Positions 25,576-35,600 of a DNA stretch of 64,000 nucleotides are shown here, piece by piece (within the stretch, counting starts at the first letter, position 1; each line of letters starts with the position of its first letter). This DNA comes from Paenibacillus radicis (ex Gao et al. 2016) (GTDB lineage: Bacteria > Bacillota > Bacilli > Paenibacillales > Paenibacillaceae), in assembly GCF_014641555.1 (NCBI RefSeq), contig NZ_BMHY01000012.1, positions 18,954 through 82,953 of the forward strand, read 5' to 3'. The notes under the pieces were generated by a model. The model ran no database searches and was not told where the DNA came from. It worked only from the letters and a program-made list of their open reading frames with translations. A program made the translations under genes and the position numbers.

Positions 25576-26916
25576 ATGAAACGCGCACACACAGTCATAA
25601 GTAAAGCTGTCAGCATCATGCTGGTTCTGATCTTGTCTATTGGTTTAACGGCATGCGGAAGCGGAAGCAACAGCAGCAACGAACCGGAGAATAAACCGAG
25701 CAATGGGGGAACGACCACAGAAGCACCGGCCAAAAACGTAGAATTGACGTTCTGGAACATTTGGAACGGGTCAGATGCGTACATGGGCGTGCTGAATGAT
25801 AAGGTAAGCGAATTCCAGAAAGAAAACCCGAATATTAAAGTCAAAATCGAGCAAATGCCGCATGACCAGTACAAGCTGAAATTAAAGGCAAGTGCAGCAG
25901 GCCGGCAATTGCCGGATATGTTCGTCGTATGGCCAGGCGCAGAGCTGAAGCCGATGGTAGACGGCAATACGGTCCTGCCAATCGATGATCTTGCCGCGGA
26001 ATATAAGGACAAGCTCATTCCGAGCGCCAACTTGATCGACTATCAAATTGATGGCAAGCAATACGCGATTCCTAACATTGTCGTATATACCCATATGATT
26101 TACTACGATAAGGACATTTTGGCCCAAGCGGGTTACAGCGAGTTTCCGAAGACCTATACGGAATTCAAGGAAATGGTTGTAAAAGTCCGTGAGTTGGGAG
26201 TTACGCCAATCGCTCTCGGCAACAAAGGGCAATGGGTTCTTCAATCCTGCTACATCTCCACGATCGGCGACCGCATGACAGGAAGCGACTTCCTGGTCAA
26301 AGCGATGAGCGGAGAGAAGAAGTTTACCGATCCTGAGTTCGTCGGCGGTTTGAATGTCATTAAAGAACTGACGGATTTGAAAGCATTCAATGAAGATTTG
26401 AATACGATCGACAACAATCAGCATTTGGATTATTTTGTCCAAGGTAAAGCGGCTATGTTCGTTGAAGGCACTTGGTCTCTTGGCGGTGTACAAGAGAAGC
26501 TGCCGAAAGATCGTAATCTGGGTCTTGCCATCTTCCCGGCTGTTGAAGGCGGAGCAGGCAACCCGCAAGCTTTGTCGGGGGTTACGGGACAAGGCGTTGC
26601 GATTAACAAAGATATCGATCCAGCCAAGCTGGATGCAGCCCGCCAGTTTATCCGGTTCCTGAGCAGCGAGGATACGTATAATCGTCTTCTGGCCAAGGAT
26701 CAGCTTGTTCCGGCAACTGTGACGGTTCCGTCTGATGCGTCCGATACGTTGAAGCAGCTCATTAGTCTGACCAGCGGTGGCGTGGCTCCTGTATATGATG
26801 CGGTGCTGACCCCTCAGTTAACCGAAATTATTAACAATGGACTTCAGTCCATCACGATGGGCACCAAGTCGCCTGAGGAAGTAGCAAGCGAGCTGGAAGC
26901 GGCTAAGGCTAAATAG
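25576..26916 (+). CDS. Extracellular sugar-binding lipoprotein (MalE-like)
   Basis: This 446-residue solute-binding protein starts at 25576, 6 nt after GAGGGGG; the ATG at 25561 itself begins the RBS region. The lipobox LTAC gives a lipidated cysteine at residue 27, followed by a Ser/Asn/Pro/Thr linker. The fold opens with VELTFWNIWNG, typical of family-1 sugar-binding proteins, and includes the conserved GKAAMFVEGTWSLGG. It is shorter than the binding protein at 2981, so the two importers probably take different sugars. A stem-loop follows the gene. Confidence 0.92.
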   Translation: MKRAHTVISKAVSIMLVLILSIGLTACGSGSNSSNEPENKPSNGGTTTEAPAKNVELTFWNIWNGSDAYMGVLNDKVSEFQKENPNIKVKIEQMPHDQYKLKLKASAAGRQLPDMFVVWPGAELKPMVDGNTVLPIDDLAAEYKDKLIPSANLIDYQIDGKQYAIPNIVVYTHMIYYDKDILAQAGYSEFPKTYTEFKEMVVKVRELGVTPIALGNKGQWVLQSCYISTIGDRMTGSDFLVKAMSGEKKFTDPEFVGGLNVIKELTDLKAFNEDLNTIDNNQHLDYFVQGKAAMFVEGTWSLGGVQEKLPKDRNLGLAIFPAVEGGAGNPQALSGVTGQGVAINKDIDPAKLDAARQFIRFLSSEDTYNRLLAKDQLVPATVTVPSDASDTLKQLISLTSGGVAPVYDAVLTPQLTEIINNGLQSITMGTKSPEEVASELEAAKAK

Positions 26917-26934
26917 TTCATATAGGAACGAACT

Positions 26935-26967
26935 TCGGAGAATCAGGGGTATTCCTTGATTCTCCGC
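26935..26967 (+). promoter_or_regulatory. Stem-loop after the binding-protein gene
   Basis: CGGAGAATCA pairs with TGATTCTCCG (about 26936-26966) with a weak T-run after it. Such hairpins after binding-protein genes usually stabilise the upstream mRNA or partly terminate, which would give more binding protein than permease. Confidence 0.65.
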
Positions 26968-26995
26968 TTTAATTAAGAAAGGAGCAATCTCTCGC

Positions 26996-27871
26996 ATGCA
27001 TCTATTAAATCGCAACAAGTGGCTGATCTGGCTGGGAATTTCTCCTTCCCTTATCGTGTACACATTGTTTTGCATGATTCCTATTGGCATTTCCTTCTAT
27101 TATTCCTTTCAGAATTGGGACGGATTTTCCGACCCCTCGTTTATCGGATTGGACAACTTTGCGGCTTTAATGAAAGATCAAGTATTTTGGAGCTCGCTGA
27201 AAAATAATATGTTCGTACTGCTGGCGTCCGTGCTTGGACAAATTCCGATCGCTTTGTTGTTCGCTTTGCTGTTGAACAGTAAGCTGAGAGGCGCTAAGTT
27301 TTTCCGCACGGTAGGTTTCCTGCCGGTAGCTATCTCGACGGTCATTATTTCATTGACCTGGAACATGATCTATAACACGCAATACGGATTAATTAATACG
27401 CTGCTCAAAGCGGTTGGTCTGGATCATTTGGCACACAATTGGCTGGGCGATCCGAAATGGGCCATGCTGGCGGTATGTCTGACGATTATATGGCAATATG
27501 TCGGCTTGTATCTGGTAATCTTTCTGGCAGCGCTGCAAAACGTCCCGGCGGAAACGCTAGAGGCAGCGGAAATCGACGGGGCAACCGGCTTCGTCAAAAC
27601 GGTTAAAATCATTATTCCGATGATATGGGGCACGATTCTGGTTTCAGTTATTTTATGTATTAGCGGAAGCTTAAAAACGTTCGATTTAATCTATGTCATG
27701 ACGAACGGAGGACCGGCTCATACGACCGATGTCATGGCCATCTATATGTTCAACAAAACATTCTCCTCCTTTCAGTATGGATACGGTAGTGCGATATCCG
27801 TTGCCATCTTCGTGGTCAGTCTGCTATTGATTTCCGTTGCTTCACGATTGCTGAAAGCGAAAGAAGATTAA
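26996..27871 (+). CDS. CUT1 ABC sugar transporter permease (MalF type)
   Basis: This is a 291-residue permease with six hydrophobic segments. GAAAGGAG precedes ATG 26996. The EAA loop is at about residues 188-208 (LEAAEIDGATGFVKTVKIII). The N-terminus is short, without the long extra loop of enteric MalF. It works with the permease 18 nt downstream and the lipoprotein upstream. No ATPase is encoded in the cluster. Confidence 0.92.
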   Translation: MHLLNRNKWLIWLGISPSLIVYTLFCMIPIGISFYYSFQNWDGFSDPSFIGLDNFAALMKDQVFWSSLKNNMFVLLASVLGQIPIALLFALLLNSKLRGAKFFRTVGFLPVAISTVIISLTWNMIYNTQYGLINTLLKAVGLDHLAHNWLGDPKWAMLAVCLTIIWQYVGLYLVIFLAALQNVPAETLEAAEIDGATGFVKTVKIIIPMIWGTILVSVILCISGSLKTFDLIYVMTNGGPAHTTDVMAIYMFNKTFSSFQYGYGSAISVAIFVVSLLLISVASRLLKAKED

Positions 27872-27888
27872 GAGAGGAGAGGCGAGAG

Positions 27889-28776
27889 ATGCCCCATACC
27901 ATTACCGTTCCCCCAGAGAAAGCGATGCTAGAGAGGGATACGAGACATTCGATGAGAAAAAAGATACTCAAGCTAGTCGTCTATATTTTTTTAACCGCCT
28001 ATAGTATAGTCAATTTATTCCCGATCCTGTGGATGTTCATGAACTCCTTTAAGTCGGATGACGCCTTTTCCCAAAGTGTACTGGCATGGCCAAAGCAATG
28101 GCTGTTCGCCAATTATGCGGAGGCATGGAGAGTAGCCAAGCTAGGCCTGTACTTTTCCAACAGTATGATTATTGGCGTGCTGGCTGTCTTGTTTACGGTA
28201 CTATTAGGCGCCTTCGCGTCCTATTTTCTGGCCAGATTCCGATTTAAGCATCAGACGAAAATCTACAATTATTTCGTGTTTGGCATGCTGATTCCGATCC
28301 ATGCGACACTCGTTCCGTTATTTATACTCGAAAACAAGCTGCATATGCAAAACTCGTATCTGTCGTTGATCGTGCCCTATATCGCTTTTGGACTGCCGAT
28401 CACCATATTTATTCTGGTAAGCTTTATGAAGAGCTTCTCCAAAGATATTGAGGAATCTGCCATCATGGATGGCTGCGGGCCGCTGCGTATTTTTTGGTCC
28501 ATTATATTGCCGATGTCGATGCCGTCGATCGCAACGGTCGTCATCATTAACTTTATCAACAACTGGAATGAGTTTTCATTTGCCTTGGTGCTTGTGAGCA
28601 ATCCGGATTTGAAAACCGTTCCGCTCGGGCTTTCTAATTTCGTAGGTCAATATACCACATCATATACGACGCAGATGGCAGGCTTGACGATGGCACTCAT
28701 TCCGGTCATTATCGTCTTTCTATGCCTTGAAAGTTATTTGGTTAAAGGAATGACGGCGGGTGCCGTTAAGGGCTAG
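27889..28776 (+). CDS. CUT1 ABC sugar transporter permease (MalG type)
   Basis: This 295-residue permease starts with an ATG preceded by a purine-rich GAGAGGCGAGAG. After about 25 soluble residues come six membrane segments. The EAA loop reads IEESAIMDGCGPLRIFWSII at about residues 188-207. The C-terminus LVKGMTAGAVKG is typical of MalG-like subunits and contacts the ATPase. The YesN-type regulator gene follows 37 nt later. Confidence 0.92.
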   Translation: MPHTITVPPEKAMLERDTRHSMRKKILKLVVYIFLTAYSIVNLFPILWMFMNSFKSDDAFSQSVLAWPKQWLFANYAEAWRVAKLGLYFSNSMIIGVLAVLFTVLLGAFASYFLARFRFKHQTKIYNYFVFGMLIPIHATLVPLFILENKLHMQNSYLSLIVPYIAFGLPITIFILVSFMKSFSKDIEESAIMDGCGPLRIFWSIILPMSMPSIATVVIINFINNWNEFSFALVLVSNPDLKTVPLGLSNFVGQYTTSYTTQMAGLTMALIPVIIVFLCLESYLVKGMTAGAVKG

Positions 28777-28813
28777 CCAGCAGCATCTGGACATCTAAGG
28801 GAGGAACATGGGA

Positions 28814-30367
28814 ATGAAGCTTAGAATGCTGATCGTGGACGACGAGCCCATTATATGTATGGGATTGAAGGAAACGCTGCCTTGGCATGAGCTCGATATC
28901 GAAATCGCAGGTGAGGCTTATTCCGGTCTGGAAGCTTTGGCTATTCTGGAGAAAGAAAAGGTGGACCTCATTCTGAGTGACATTCGCATGCCTGAGATGG
29001 ATGGGTTGGATCTGGCGGCCAAGCTGCATGAGATCGAGCATCCTGCTTCCTTCATTCTGCTCAGCGGATACGAAGAATTCGAATATGCAAAAAGAGCGAT
29101 TCAATATAATGTGAGAGATTATTTGATTAAGCCGGTAGATGTTGATCAATTGATGAGAACCGTGGAATCGGTCTGCCGGACGATTCGGGCAGCGCGTGAG
29201 AAGCAGGGCAGCGAGCTTCGCAATCAGCTGGAGCATCGGCTTCGTCAATTGCTAATGCAGGCGCATGAAGGCGTGCATGATCTTTCCATGCCGGAGCAGG
29301 AGATGCTCTTCCCGCTGCCATATCGGCTGTTTGCCAGCGCTGTGCCAAGCTATGATCATTTGTCATACGGGATGACGGATGAAGCCGTTCGGCAATTGCA
29401 TGCGGCATGGCAGAATAGGATAGAGGCTAGACTGAAGGGGCTTGGATACGAGACGATATCGGTATTCGTTCATCCGAACCTGCATTTCATATACGGTTAC
29501 GGCAGTGACGGCTTGCAGGAGGAGGTTTTTCCGCAGTCGTTCTGCACGCTGGAATGGAACGGCTCGGATATTCCTTTGTGGGTGTGTGAGTCTCCGCCAC
29601 AGACCAGTCTCGCATCATTGAAGAACGCGTACGAGCAGGTCGTGCTGCAATTGAAGCGTCTGGAGATAGGGATGGACGGGGGAACCAAAGAGAGAAGACA
29701 GGAAGCGGATGCCGTGTCGGCTTATCCAGAGGCGCTGGAGAAGCAGGTCGTGGAGACGTTTTTCCAACAGGATGTCGAGCAGCTGCGGCAAGCAAGCCGG
29801 GAGCTCTTTCTCTATTTGAAGGAAAACCTGTTTCTGCTGCAAGAGAGCTGGAAGGTGTGTCAGCTCATTAAAGTGCTCATTTATCGTCGTCTGAAGCATG
29901 TAGGCGTCCGGGTTGATGAGAAGGACTCTTATTTTACGGATGCGGACTTATTCGTCCATAATTCCTATGCATCGTTGGAGCGGCTGTACTGGGACGAGCT
30001 TATGACGCTCCAGACGATTATGAACAGCTCGAATGTGGGGAAAAACCGCTGGGTCGTCAATCGGGTGAAGGAATGGATTCACCAGGAATTTACTCAGGAT
30101 TTGAAGGCTTCTACTATTGCCGACAGGCTTCATATTACGCCGAATTATTTCAGCCATATTTTCAAGCAGGAGACGGGCAAGTCTTACAATAATTACTTGA
30201 ATGACGTGCGGATTGAAACAGCCAAGGGGCTGCTTCGGGACACGGATATGAAAATTGCCGATATTGCAGATCGTGTCGGATACAATGACTACAAATATTT
30301 TGTAAACGTGTTCAAAAAAACATGCGGTGTATCGCCGTCCGAGTATCGGGAAACGAGATATCAATAG
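28814..30367 (+). CDS. AraC-family response regulator (YesN type, long form)
   Basis: This encodes 517 residues. ATG 28814 is preferred to 28808 because AAGGGAGG then sits 9 nt upstream. The receiver domain (residues 1-125) has D9, D10 and phospho-acceptor D56 (LSDIRMPEMDG) and the lysine in LIKPVD. A central region of about 280 residues without a recognised domain separates it from the C-terminal AraC DNA-binding domain (LKASTIADRLHITPNYFSHI and IADIADRVGYNDYKYFVNVF). It is the likely partner of the kinase at 23703 and activator of the importer between them. Confidence 0.92.
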   Translation: MKLRMLIVDDEPIICMGLKETLPWHELDIEIAGEAYSGLEALAILEKEKVDLILSDIRMPEMDGLDLAAKLHEIEHPASFILLSGYEEFEYAKRAIQYNVRDYLIKPVDVDQLMRTVESVCRTIRAAREKQGSELRNQLEHRLRQLLMQAHEGVHDLSMPEQEMLFPLPYRLFASAVPSYDHLSYGMTDEAVRQLHAAWQNRIEARLKGLGYETISVFVHPNLHFIYGYGSDGLQEEVFPQSFCTLEWNGSDIPLWVCESPPQTSLASLKNAYEQVVLQLKRLEIGMDGGTKERRQEADAVSAYPEALEKQVVETFFQQDVEQLRQASRELFLYLKENLFLLQESWKVCQLIKVLIYRRLKHVGVRVDEKDSYFTDADLFVHNSYASLERLYWDELMTLQTIMNSSNVGKNRWVVNRVKEWIHQEFTQDLKASTIADRLHITPNYFSHIFKQETGKSYNNYLNDVRIETAKGLLRDTDMKIADIADRVGYNDYKYFVNVFKKTCGVSPSEYRETRYQ

Positions 30368-30375
30368 CAAAACGA

Positions 30376-30415
30376 ACGACTTGTAAACGGGTGACGTTTA
30401 CAGGTCGTTTTTTTG
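30376..30415. terminator. Terminator of the second importer operon
   Basis: ACGACTTGTAAACG pairs with CGTTTACAGGTCGT (one wobble) and is followed by seven T. It lies between convergent genes and may also serve the AraC gene on the other strand. Confidence 0.9.
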
Positions 30416-30427
30416 TGTGTGGAGAGC

Positions 30428-31333
30428 TTATCTTTTCTTGGCGCGATACTGAAGCGGGGTCATGCCTATGCAGGTTTTGAACACTTTGCAGAAGTAAGGA
30501 GCCGAGGCGAATCCGGTCGCTTCTGCAATGTCTTTGGCGGTAAGAGCGGTGCTGGACAGCAGACTCTTGGCGTGAGAGAGGCGGCTTTCTTGAAGCTTCT
30601 CCTTGAACGATTTGTTGTAATACAGCTGCATAATACGTTCCAACTGACGGACGCTTACGCCAATCAGACCCGCCAGCTCGGAAGGAGTCAGCATCTGGTG
30701 GCTGTCTTTGAAATAGTTGTCGGCAATAAATCTTCGTCTGTCGTCCAGTATTTTTCGCGGAAAATAATAGCTGGGCGCCCGATCCCCATCGGCGAAGTTG
30801 CGGATGGCATGGATAATAATTTGGGATGCCAGACTCTGAATGTAGGCGTAGTAGCCGAGCTTGCGGCTGGACACCTCTGCAAATAGATGCTCGAATAGCG
30901 GAATCGTTTCGAACGCGTCGCGTCCAAACCAAAAGTGGGTATTCCGCAGCGTTTCCAGCATTTCCTCTACTTCGGTTTCAATATAGTCATCATTTTTTTT
31001 CTTCCGCCGGCCGGTTACCTCAAGCTCGAAGTTCATACAGTATTCACACATCGGGTCTTCATCGTCTGCCTGCTGTTCATGGTAGATATCGGGTCCGGTG
31101 AGGTAGAAGACGCCGGGTTCAATGGGGAATTGCTGATCGGATACACGAAGCATGCCCCGCCCGCTCGGAATAAAGTGCAGCTCATAGCTGCTATGGCTGT
31201 GGTTCTTGAAATGCCAGGCCGGTGTAGCCGGCTCGAAATTGATATAAAGAATATTAAACCGGATATGGCCAATGGATACTTTAATATCCAGATCCATATG
31301 GCGTATCGGCTCATGCCTTTGCAAGTGTTCCAT
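30428..31333 (-). CDS. AraC-family transcriptional regulator with cupin-like sensor domain
   Basis: This encodes 301 residues, with ATG at 31333 preceded by GGAGG at 9 nt. The N-terminal ~120 residues look like the AraC arabinose-binding cupin (NHSHSSYELHFIPSGRGMLR, then EPGVFYLTGPDIYHEQ). The C-terminal domain has two helix-turn-helix motifs (TPSELAGLIGVSVRQLERIM and AKDIAEATGFASAPYFCKVF). It is divergent from the GH130-type gene at 31499, which it probably regulates in response to a sugar; it has no receiver domain, unlike the YesN proteins nearby. Confidence 0.9.
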   Translation of the reverse strand: MEHLQRHEPIRHMDLDIKVSIGHIRFNILYINFEPATPAWHFKNHSHSSYELHFIPSGRGMLRVSDQQFPIEPGVFYLTGPDIYHEQQADDEDPMCEYCMNFELEVTGRRKKKNDDYIETEVEEMLETLRNTHFWFGRDAFETIPLFEHLFAEVSSRKLGYYAYIQSLASQIIIHAIRNFADGDRAPSYYFPRKILDDRRRFIADNYFKDSHQMLTPSELAGLIGVSVRQLERIMQLYYNKSFKEKLQESRLSHAKSLLSSTALTAKDIAEATGFASAPYFCKVFKTCIGMTPLQYRAKKR

Positions 31334-31450
31334 CTGAATGACCTCCGAATGTAACCATTCTGCAAGGGGAGAATAAATCCTTCTACTTTTGCGACATTAT
31401 TGCACAACAATGGCCGTCATGTCTATTTTTCTAAACCTTTATGGGGCGTA

Positions 31451-31464
31451 TGCTAAGCGTAGCA
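31451..31464. promoter_or_regulatory. Candidate operator before the GH130-type gene
   Basis: TGCTA-AGCG-TAGCA is a short interrupted palindrome 35 bp before the start codon, in the region divergent from the AraC gene. Assignment to that regulator is inference. Confidence 0.3.
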
Positions 31465-31498
31465 GTGGATTGATAGCTATTAAAGGAGGATATCAGTT

Positions 31499-32503
31499 AT
31501 GAAATTTACACGTTGTGAGGCGAATCCGATCGTTGTGCCAGGGGGAGAAGCCATCCGGCAAGTCGCTACGTTTAATCCCGGCGTTATACATGATCAAGGG
31601 AAGTTCTGGATGTATGACAGAGCCGCGAGCTCTTTAACGCCGTTCCAGACCAGCATTGGTCTGCTGGAAAGCGACGACGGCATTCATTTCACCCCGGTTC
31701 AGGAGGAAGCGGTATTTACGGGTGAAATGCTCGGTTTTCCTGGAGGAAGCGTGGAGGACGCGAGGGTCGTCAAGATAGACGGTCTGTATTACATGTGTTA
31801 TGCGCTGCAGCCGTATGCGTTCGACTGCTGGCCGACAGGCATAGCCGTACCTAATTATTTTCCTGAGCATTATCCGGAATGGGCAAGCAATGGCGTGAAG
31901 CCGATGCTGACTCGTTCCGGCATTGCGGTATCGGAGGATGGCATTCATTTCAAGCAGCTGTGCTATACGACGCCGCCGGAGATTGATGATCGCGACAACG
32001 CCCTGTTTCCTGAGAAAATAAACGGGAAGTTTGCTCTTCTGCGAAGACCGATGGAATACGTGGGTGAAGCCTATGGAACGGACAGGCCGGGCATGTGGAT
32101 TTCCTACTCCGATGATTTATTGGAATGGTCGGAGCCTAAGCTGCTGGCTGTCGCGCAGGAAGCGTGGGAGGGCGCTAAGATTGGCGCTGCAGCTACGCCT
32201 CTTCGGACGGAAAAGGGCTGGCTCGTGCTGTACCATGGCGTGGATGGCTCGTCGATTTACCGCGTCGGTGCTCTTCTGCTCGATTTGAACAATCCGGAAA
32301 TCGTCATCGGGCGAACCAAGCCATTCATTATGGAGCCGGAGGAATATTACGAGAAAACCGGGCTTGTCATCCCTAACGTCGTCTTCCCGACAGCCAATCT
32401 CATCATAGACGATATTCTGTACGTCTATTATGGCTGCTGTGATACCTCGATCGGATTGGCAACCGTACCGGTCAACGAGCTTTTGGACTTTATTTTAGGC
32501 TAA
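31499..32503 (+). CDS. Glycosidase/phosphorylase of the GH130 type
   Basis: This 334-residue cytoplasmic protein (no signal peptide) has the five-bladed beta-propeller look of GH130. Its motifs are FNPGVIHDQGKFWMYDRA near the N-terminus, GGSVEDARVVKIDGLYYMCY with the acidic pair expected at the active site, DRDNALFPEKINGKFALLRR, and AATPLRTEKGWLVLYHGV. GH130 enzymes mostly phosphorolyse beta-mannosides, and some are hydrolases; which applies here cannot be read. An excellent RBS (AAAGGAGGAT) precedes the ATG. It probably degrades oligosaccharides brought in by the importer upstream and released by the large surface enzyme downstream. Confidence 0.85.
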   Translation: MKFTRCEANPIVVPGGEAIRQVATFNPGVIHDQGKFWMYDRAASSLTPFQTSIGLLESDDGIHFTPVQEEAVFTGEMLGFPGGSVEDARVVKIDGLYYMCYALQPYAFDCWPTGIAVPNYFPEHYPEWASNGVKPMLTRSGIAVSEDGIHFKQLCYTTPPEIDDRDNALFPEKINGKFALLRRPMEYVGEAYGTDRPGMWISYSDDLLEWSEPKLLAVAQEAWEGAKIGAAATPLRTEKGWLVLYHGVDGSSIYRVGALLLDLNNPEIVIGRTKPFIMEPEEYYEKTGLVIPNVVFPTANLIIDDILYVYYGCCDTSIGLATVPVNELLDFILG

Positions 32504-32628
32504 CTGACCAGGAAGAGGCAGTGCGCAGGGCATTGCCTCTTTGGCTGTAAAGGAAAGTATTAAAAAAGTGGATGTAATTATAGATTACTACCCTTACGAT
32601 AGCGTGACCGCAAGACTACAATTAAAAA

Positions 32629-32642
32629 TGTAAGCGTTTGCT
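32629..32642. promoter_or_regulatory. cre-like site upstream of the giant surface enzyme
   Basis: TGTAAGCGTTTGCT matches the CcpA operator consensus TGNAANCGNWWNCA at all but the last position. It lies 37 bp before the start codon at 32679, so carbon catabolite repression is likely. Confidence 0.65.
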
Positions 32643-32678
32643 TTAATGAAAAATAGAAGTATGGAAGGGGACAAAATA

Positions 32679-35600
32679 ATGATACGTTCATGGAAGCAGG
32701 CAGCTCGTGCCAGCAAAAAAACATTCTACACCGTGTTATGCGCCGGTTTGGTGCTAACGACAGTAGGGCTGCCGTCAGCAGCCGCAGATCTGTCGCCTAG
32801 TGAAGGCCGCGTCATTCACGTTGCGAAGGATGGCAGCAATAATAATCCGGGTACGGAAGCGGAGCCGTACTTAACGATTAACTTTGCGGCGGAGGAAGCG
32901 CAGCCCGGCGATACCGTCGTTGTACATGCGGGACTGTACCGGGAGACGGTAAAGCCGGCGCGTGGAGGAACGGATGAAGAGCATCGGATCGTATATACGA
33001 ACGCTGGCGACGGCGAGGTCGTCATCAAAGGCTCGGAGGAAATCAACGATTGGGTGCCTTATAGCGGAGATGTGTGGCAGGTTGCTTTGCCCAATAGCTT
33101 CTTCGGGGATTATAATCCTTTCGCGGCAAGACACCCGCAAGGCGGAGAAGGCGGCTTCTTCCCGGTATATACGGCTGGCGATGTGTATTTGAACGATCAG
33201 GCCTATTATCAGAAAGGCTCCTTGAGCAATGTCTTGGCTGCGGGGAATACGTGGTACGCGGAAGTATCCGGCGGAAATACGACGATCTACGCGAACTTTG
33301 ATGGAGCCGATCCGAATCAAAAGCTGGCGGAAATTAATGTCCGCAGGCAAGTGTTCGCACCGGATGCCTGGGGGCTTGGCTACATAACGGTTGACGGCTT
33401 TACTGTCAAGCATGCCGCCAATACGTATTCCGACTTTCCAGGATCGCCTTCCAGACGCCAAGCGGGCGCGATCAGCGTTAATGGCGGCTTGAAGTGGATT
33501 ATTCAGAACAATATCGTCATAAATGCACGTACGATTGCTATCGATATCGGCCTTGGCAACGATGAATGGGCCGGCAACCGTCCGGGCGTAACGCGAACGA
33601 ATTTCAGGGAGACGGACAAGTACGGTTCCCATGTTGTCCGCAATAACTATATCGCCAAGTCGGGCCAGTCAGGCATCGCCGGCGTGTTCTCATGGAACTC
33701 TGATATTATGTACAACAGGATCGAGGATACGAATTACCGCGGTGAATTCAGCGGTGCGGAGACGGCTCCGATCAAGGTGCATTACATGAACGAAGGGCTC
33801 ATAAAAGGCAATTATATTAAAAACTCCAAGGGCGGCAACTCCGCCGGCATCTGGACGGACTGGGGCAATCAGAATGTGCGTGTTACCGGCAACATTGTGA
33901 TGAACACGCCGTGGGGCTACTACGCAGAAGCGGTTCATGGCCCTATCCTTGTAGACAATAACGTGTTTATCGGCAACAACGACATTCGGATGCTGGACGC
34001 AACAGGTGTCGTGTATGCGAACAATCTGTTCATCGACAACGGCAATATCAACGTTGACGGCGGGGGAAGGGAAAATTACTATTTTCAGCCCGGTACGATG
34101 AACGAGACAAATGCCATGAACACCGTACAAAAGTTCCATTGGTACAACAATCTGGTACAAGGCTCTGTGCTGCCGTCTGATGCGGCGAATAAAACGCATG
34201 TGAAGGAGGATAACTTCACAAATGTAATCTCCGATGTGGCGTACACGACGACCAATGATGCGATGAGCATCAGCTTCAATCTGAACGCTGCGGGGATGAA
34301 TGGTCTGGATATTGTGACGCAGGCACGGGTCGGCGTGATACCGAATGCGAATGAAAGCATTGCGGCGGATGTTTCGACCGACTTTTTTGGCAACGCATTC
34401 CCAGCGGGAAGTGTGAAGGCTGGTCCGTTCGCGAACGTGCAAAATGGTGCTAACCAATTCGTACTGTGGCCGCCGCAAGGGCAGACCGTGCCGTCTCCAC
34501 CGGCTCAGCCAACCGACGTGCCTCTCAATTTATCGTTAGGCTCGAATGCAGTGGCTGTTGCATCCTATGAGGACAGCAACTTGACCGCTGACAAGGCAAT
34601 TGACGGCAACGGCTCGTCCCGCTGGTCGAGCGATCACAGCAACGACAATAACGCATGGATCTATGTCGATCTTGGAGCCAAGTATAACGTTTCGAAAGCC
34701 GTGCTCTCGTGGGAAGCAGCTTATGCCCGCGAATATTTTATCCAGATTTCCGATGATGGACAAAGCTGGACGGATGTGTACCATACGACAAGCGGTGCAG
34801 GCGGCAACGAGTCGGTCACGATCCGGCAAAACGTAAGATTTGTCCGGATGCAGGGCGTCGTACCAAACACGCCTTACGGATATTCGCTGTACGAGTTTGA
34901 AGTGTATGGCACCCCAATTCAGCCGGAGGTGCCTATGAACGTGGCATTGAACAAGGCGCCTTCTGCTTATACGGCATCTTCGCAGTCCAATGATGGAAGC
35001 GGGGAACAGAACAGTCAGCCAGACAAGGACCGTTCTGCTTTCCGGGCGTTCGATGGCAATACCGGCACACGCTGGGGATCGAACGGCGGGGACGACAATT
35101 GGCTTCAGGTAGATCTGGGCCAGCCGCATGTCATCGACCGAATCGTACTTGCCTGGGAGGCAGCATACGCAGCGCAATATAAGGTTCAAGTTTCCGATGA
35201 CGGCAGCGTCTGGACGGATGTATATGAACATGATGATGCTTCGCCGGCTGGCGATCATGTGGACGACATCGAGCTTCAACAGCCTGCAACAGGACGCTTC
35301 GTCCGTATGCAGGGTGTAACAGCGGCAACGCAGTGGGGACTTTCTCTGTATGAATTTGAAGTATACGGCAAGGTCAAGCCAGCCGATACTGCACCCCAAT
35401 GGCCGGCAGCGGCAGCGCTGGAGTTGACGGGTTTAACGGCGGAATCGGCATCTCTCCAATGGCCTGCCGCAATAGATAATGGGACGGTATCCGGCTACAA
35501 CGTATATCTGGGAAGTACCCTCGTCGCTTCGCTTGCTGCTGGTGTACGCAGCTATACGGCTGCGGGGCTGAACGCCGGCAGCACGTATACAATCAAAGTA

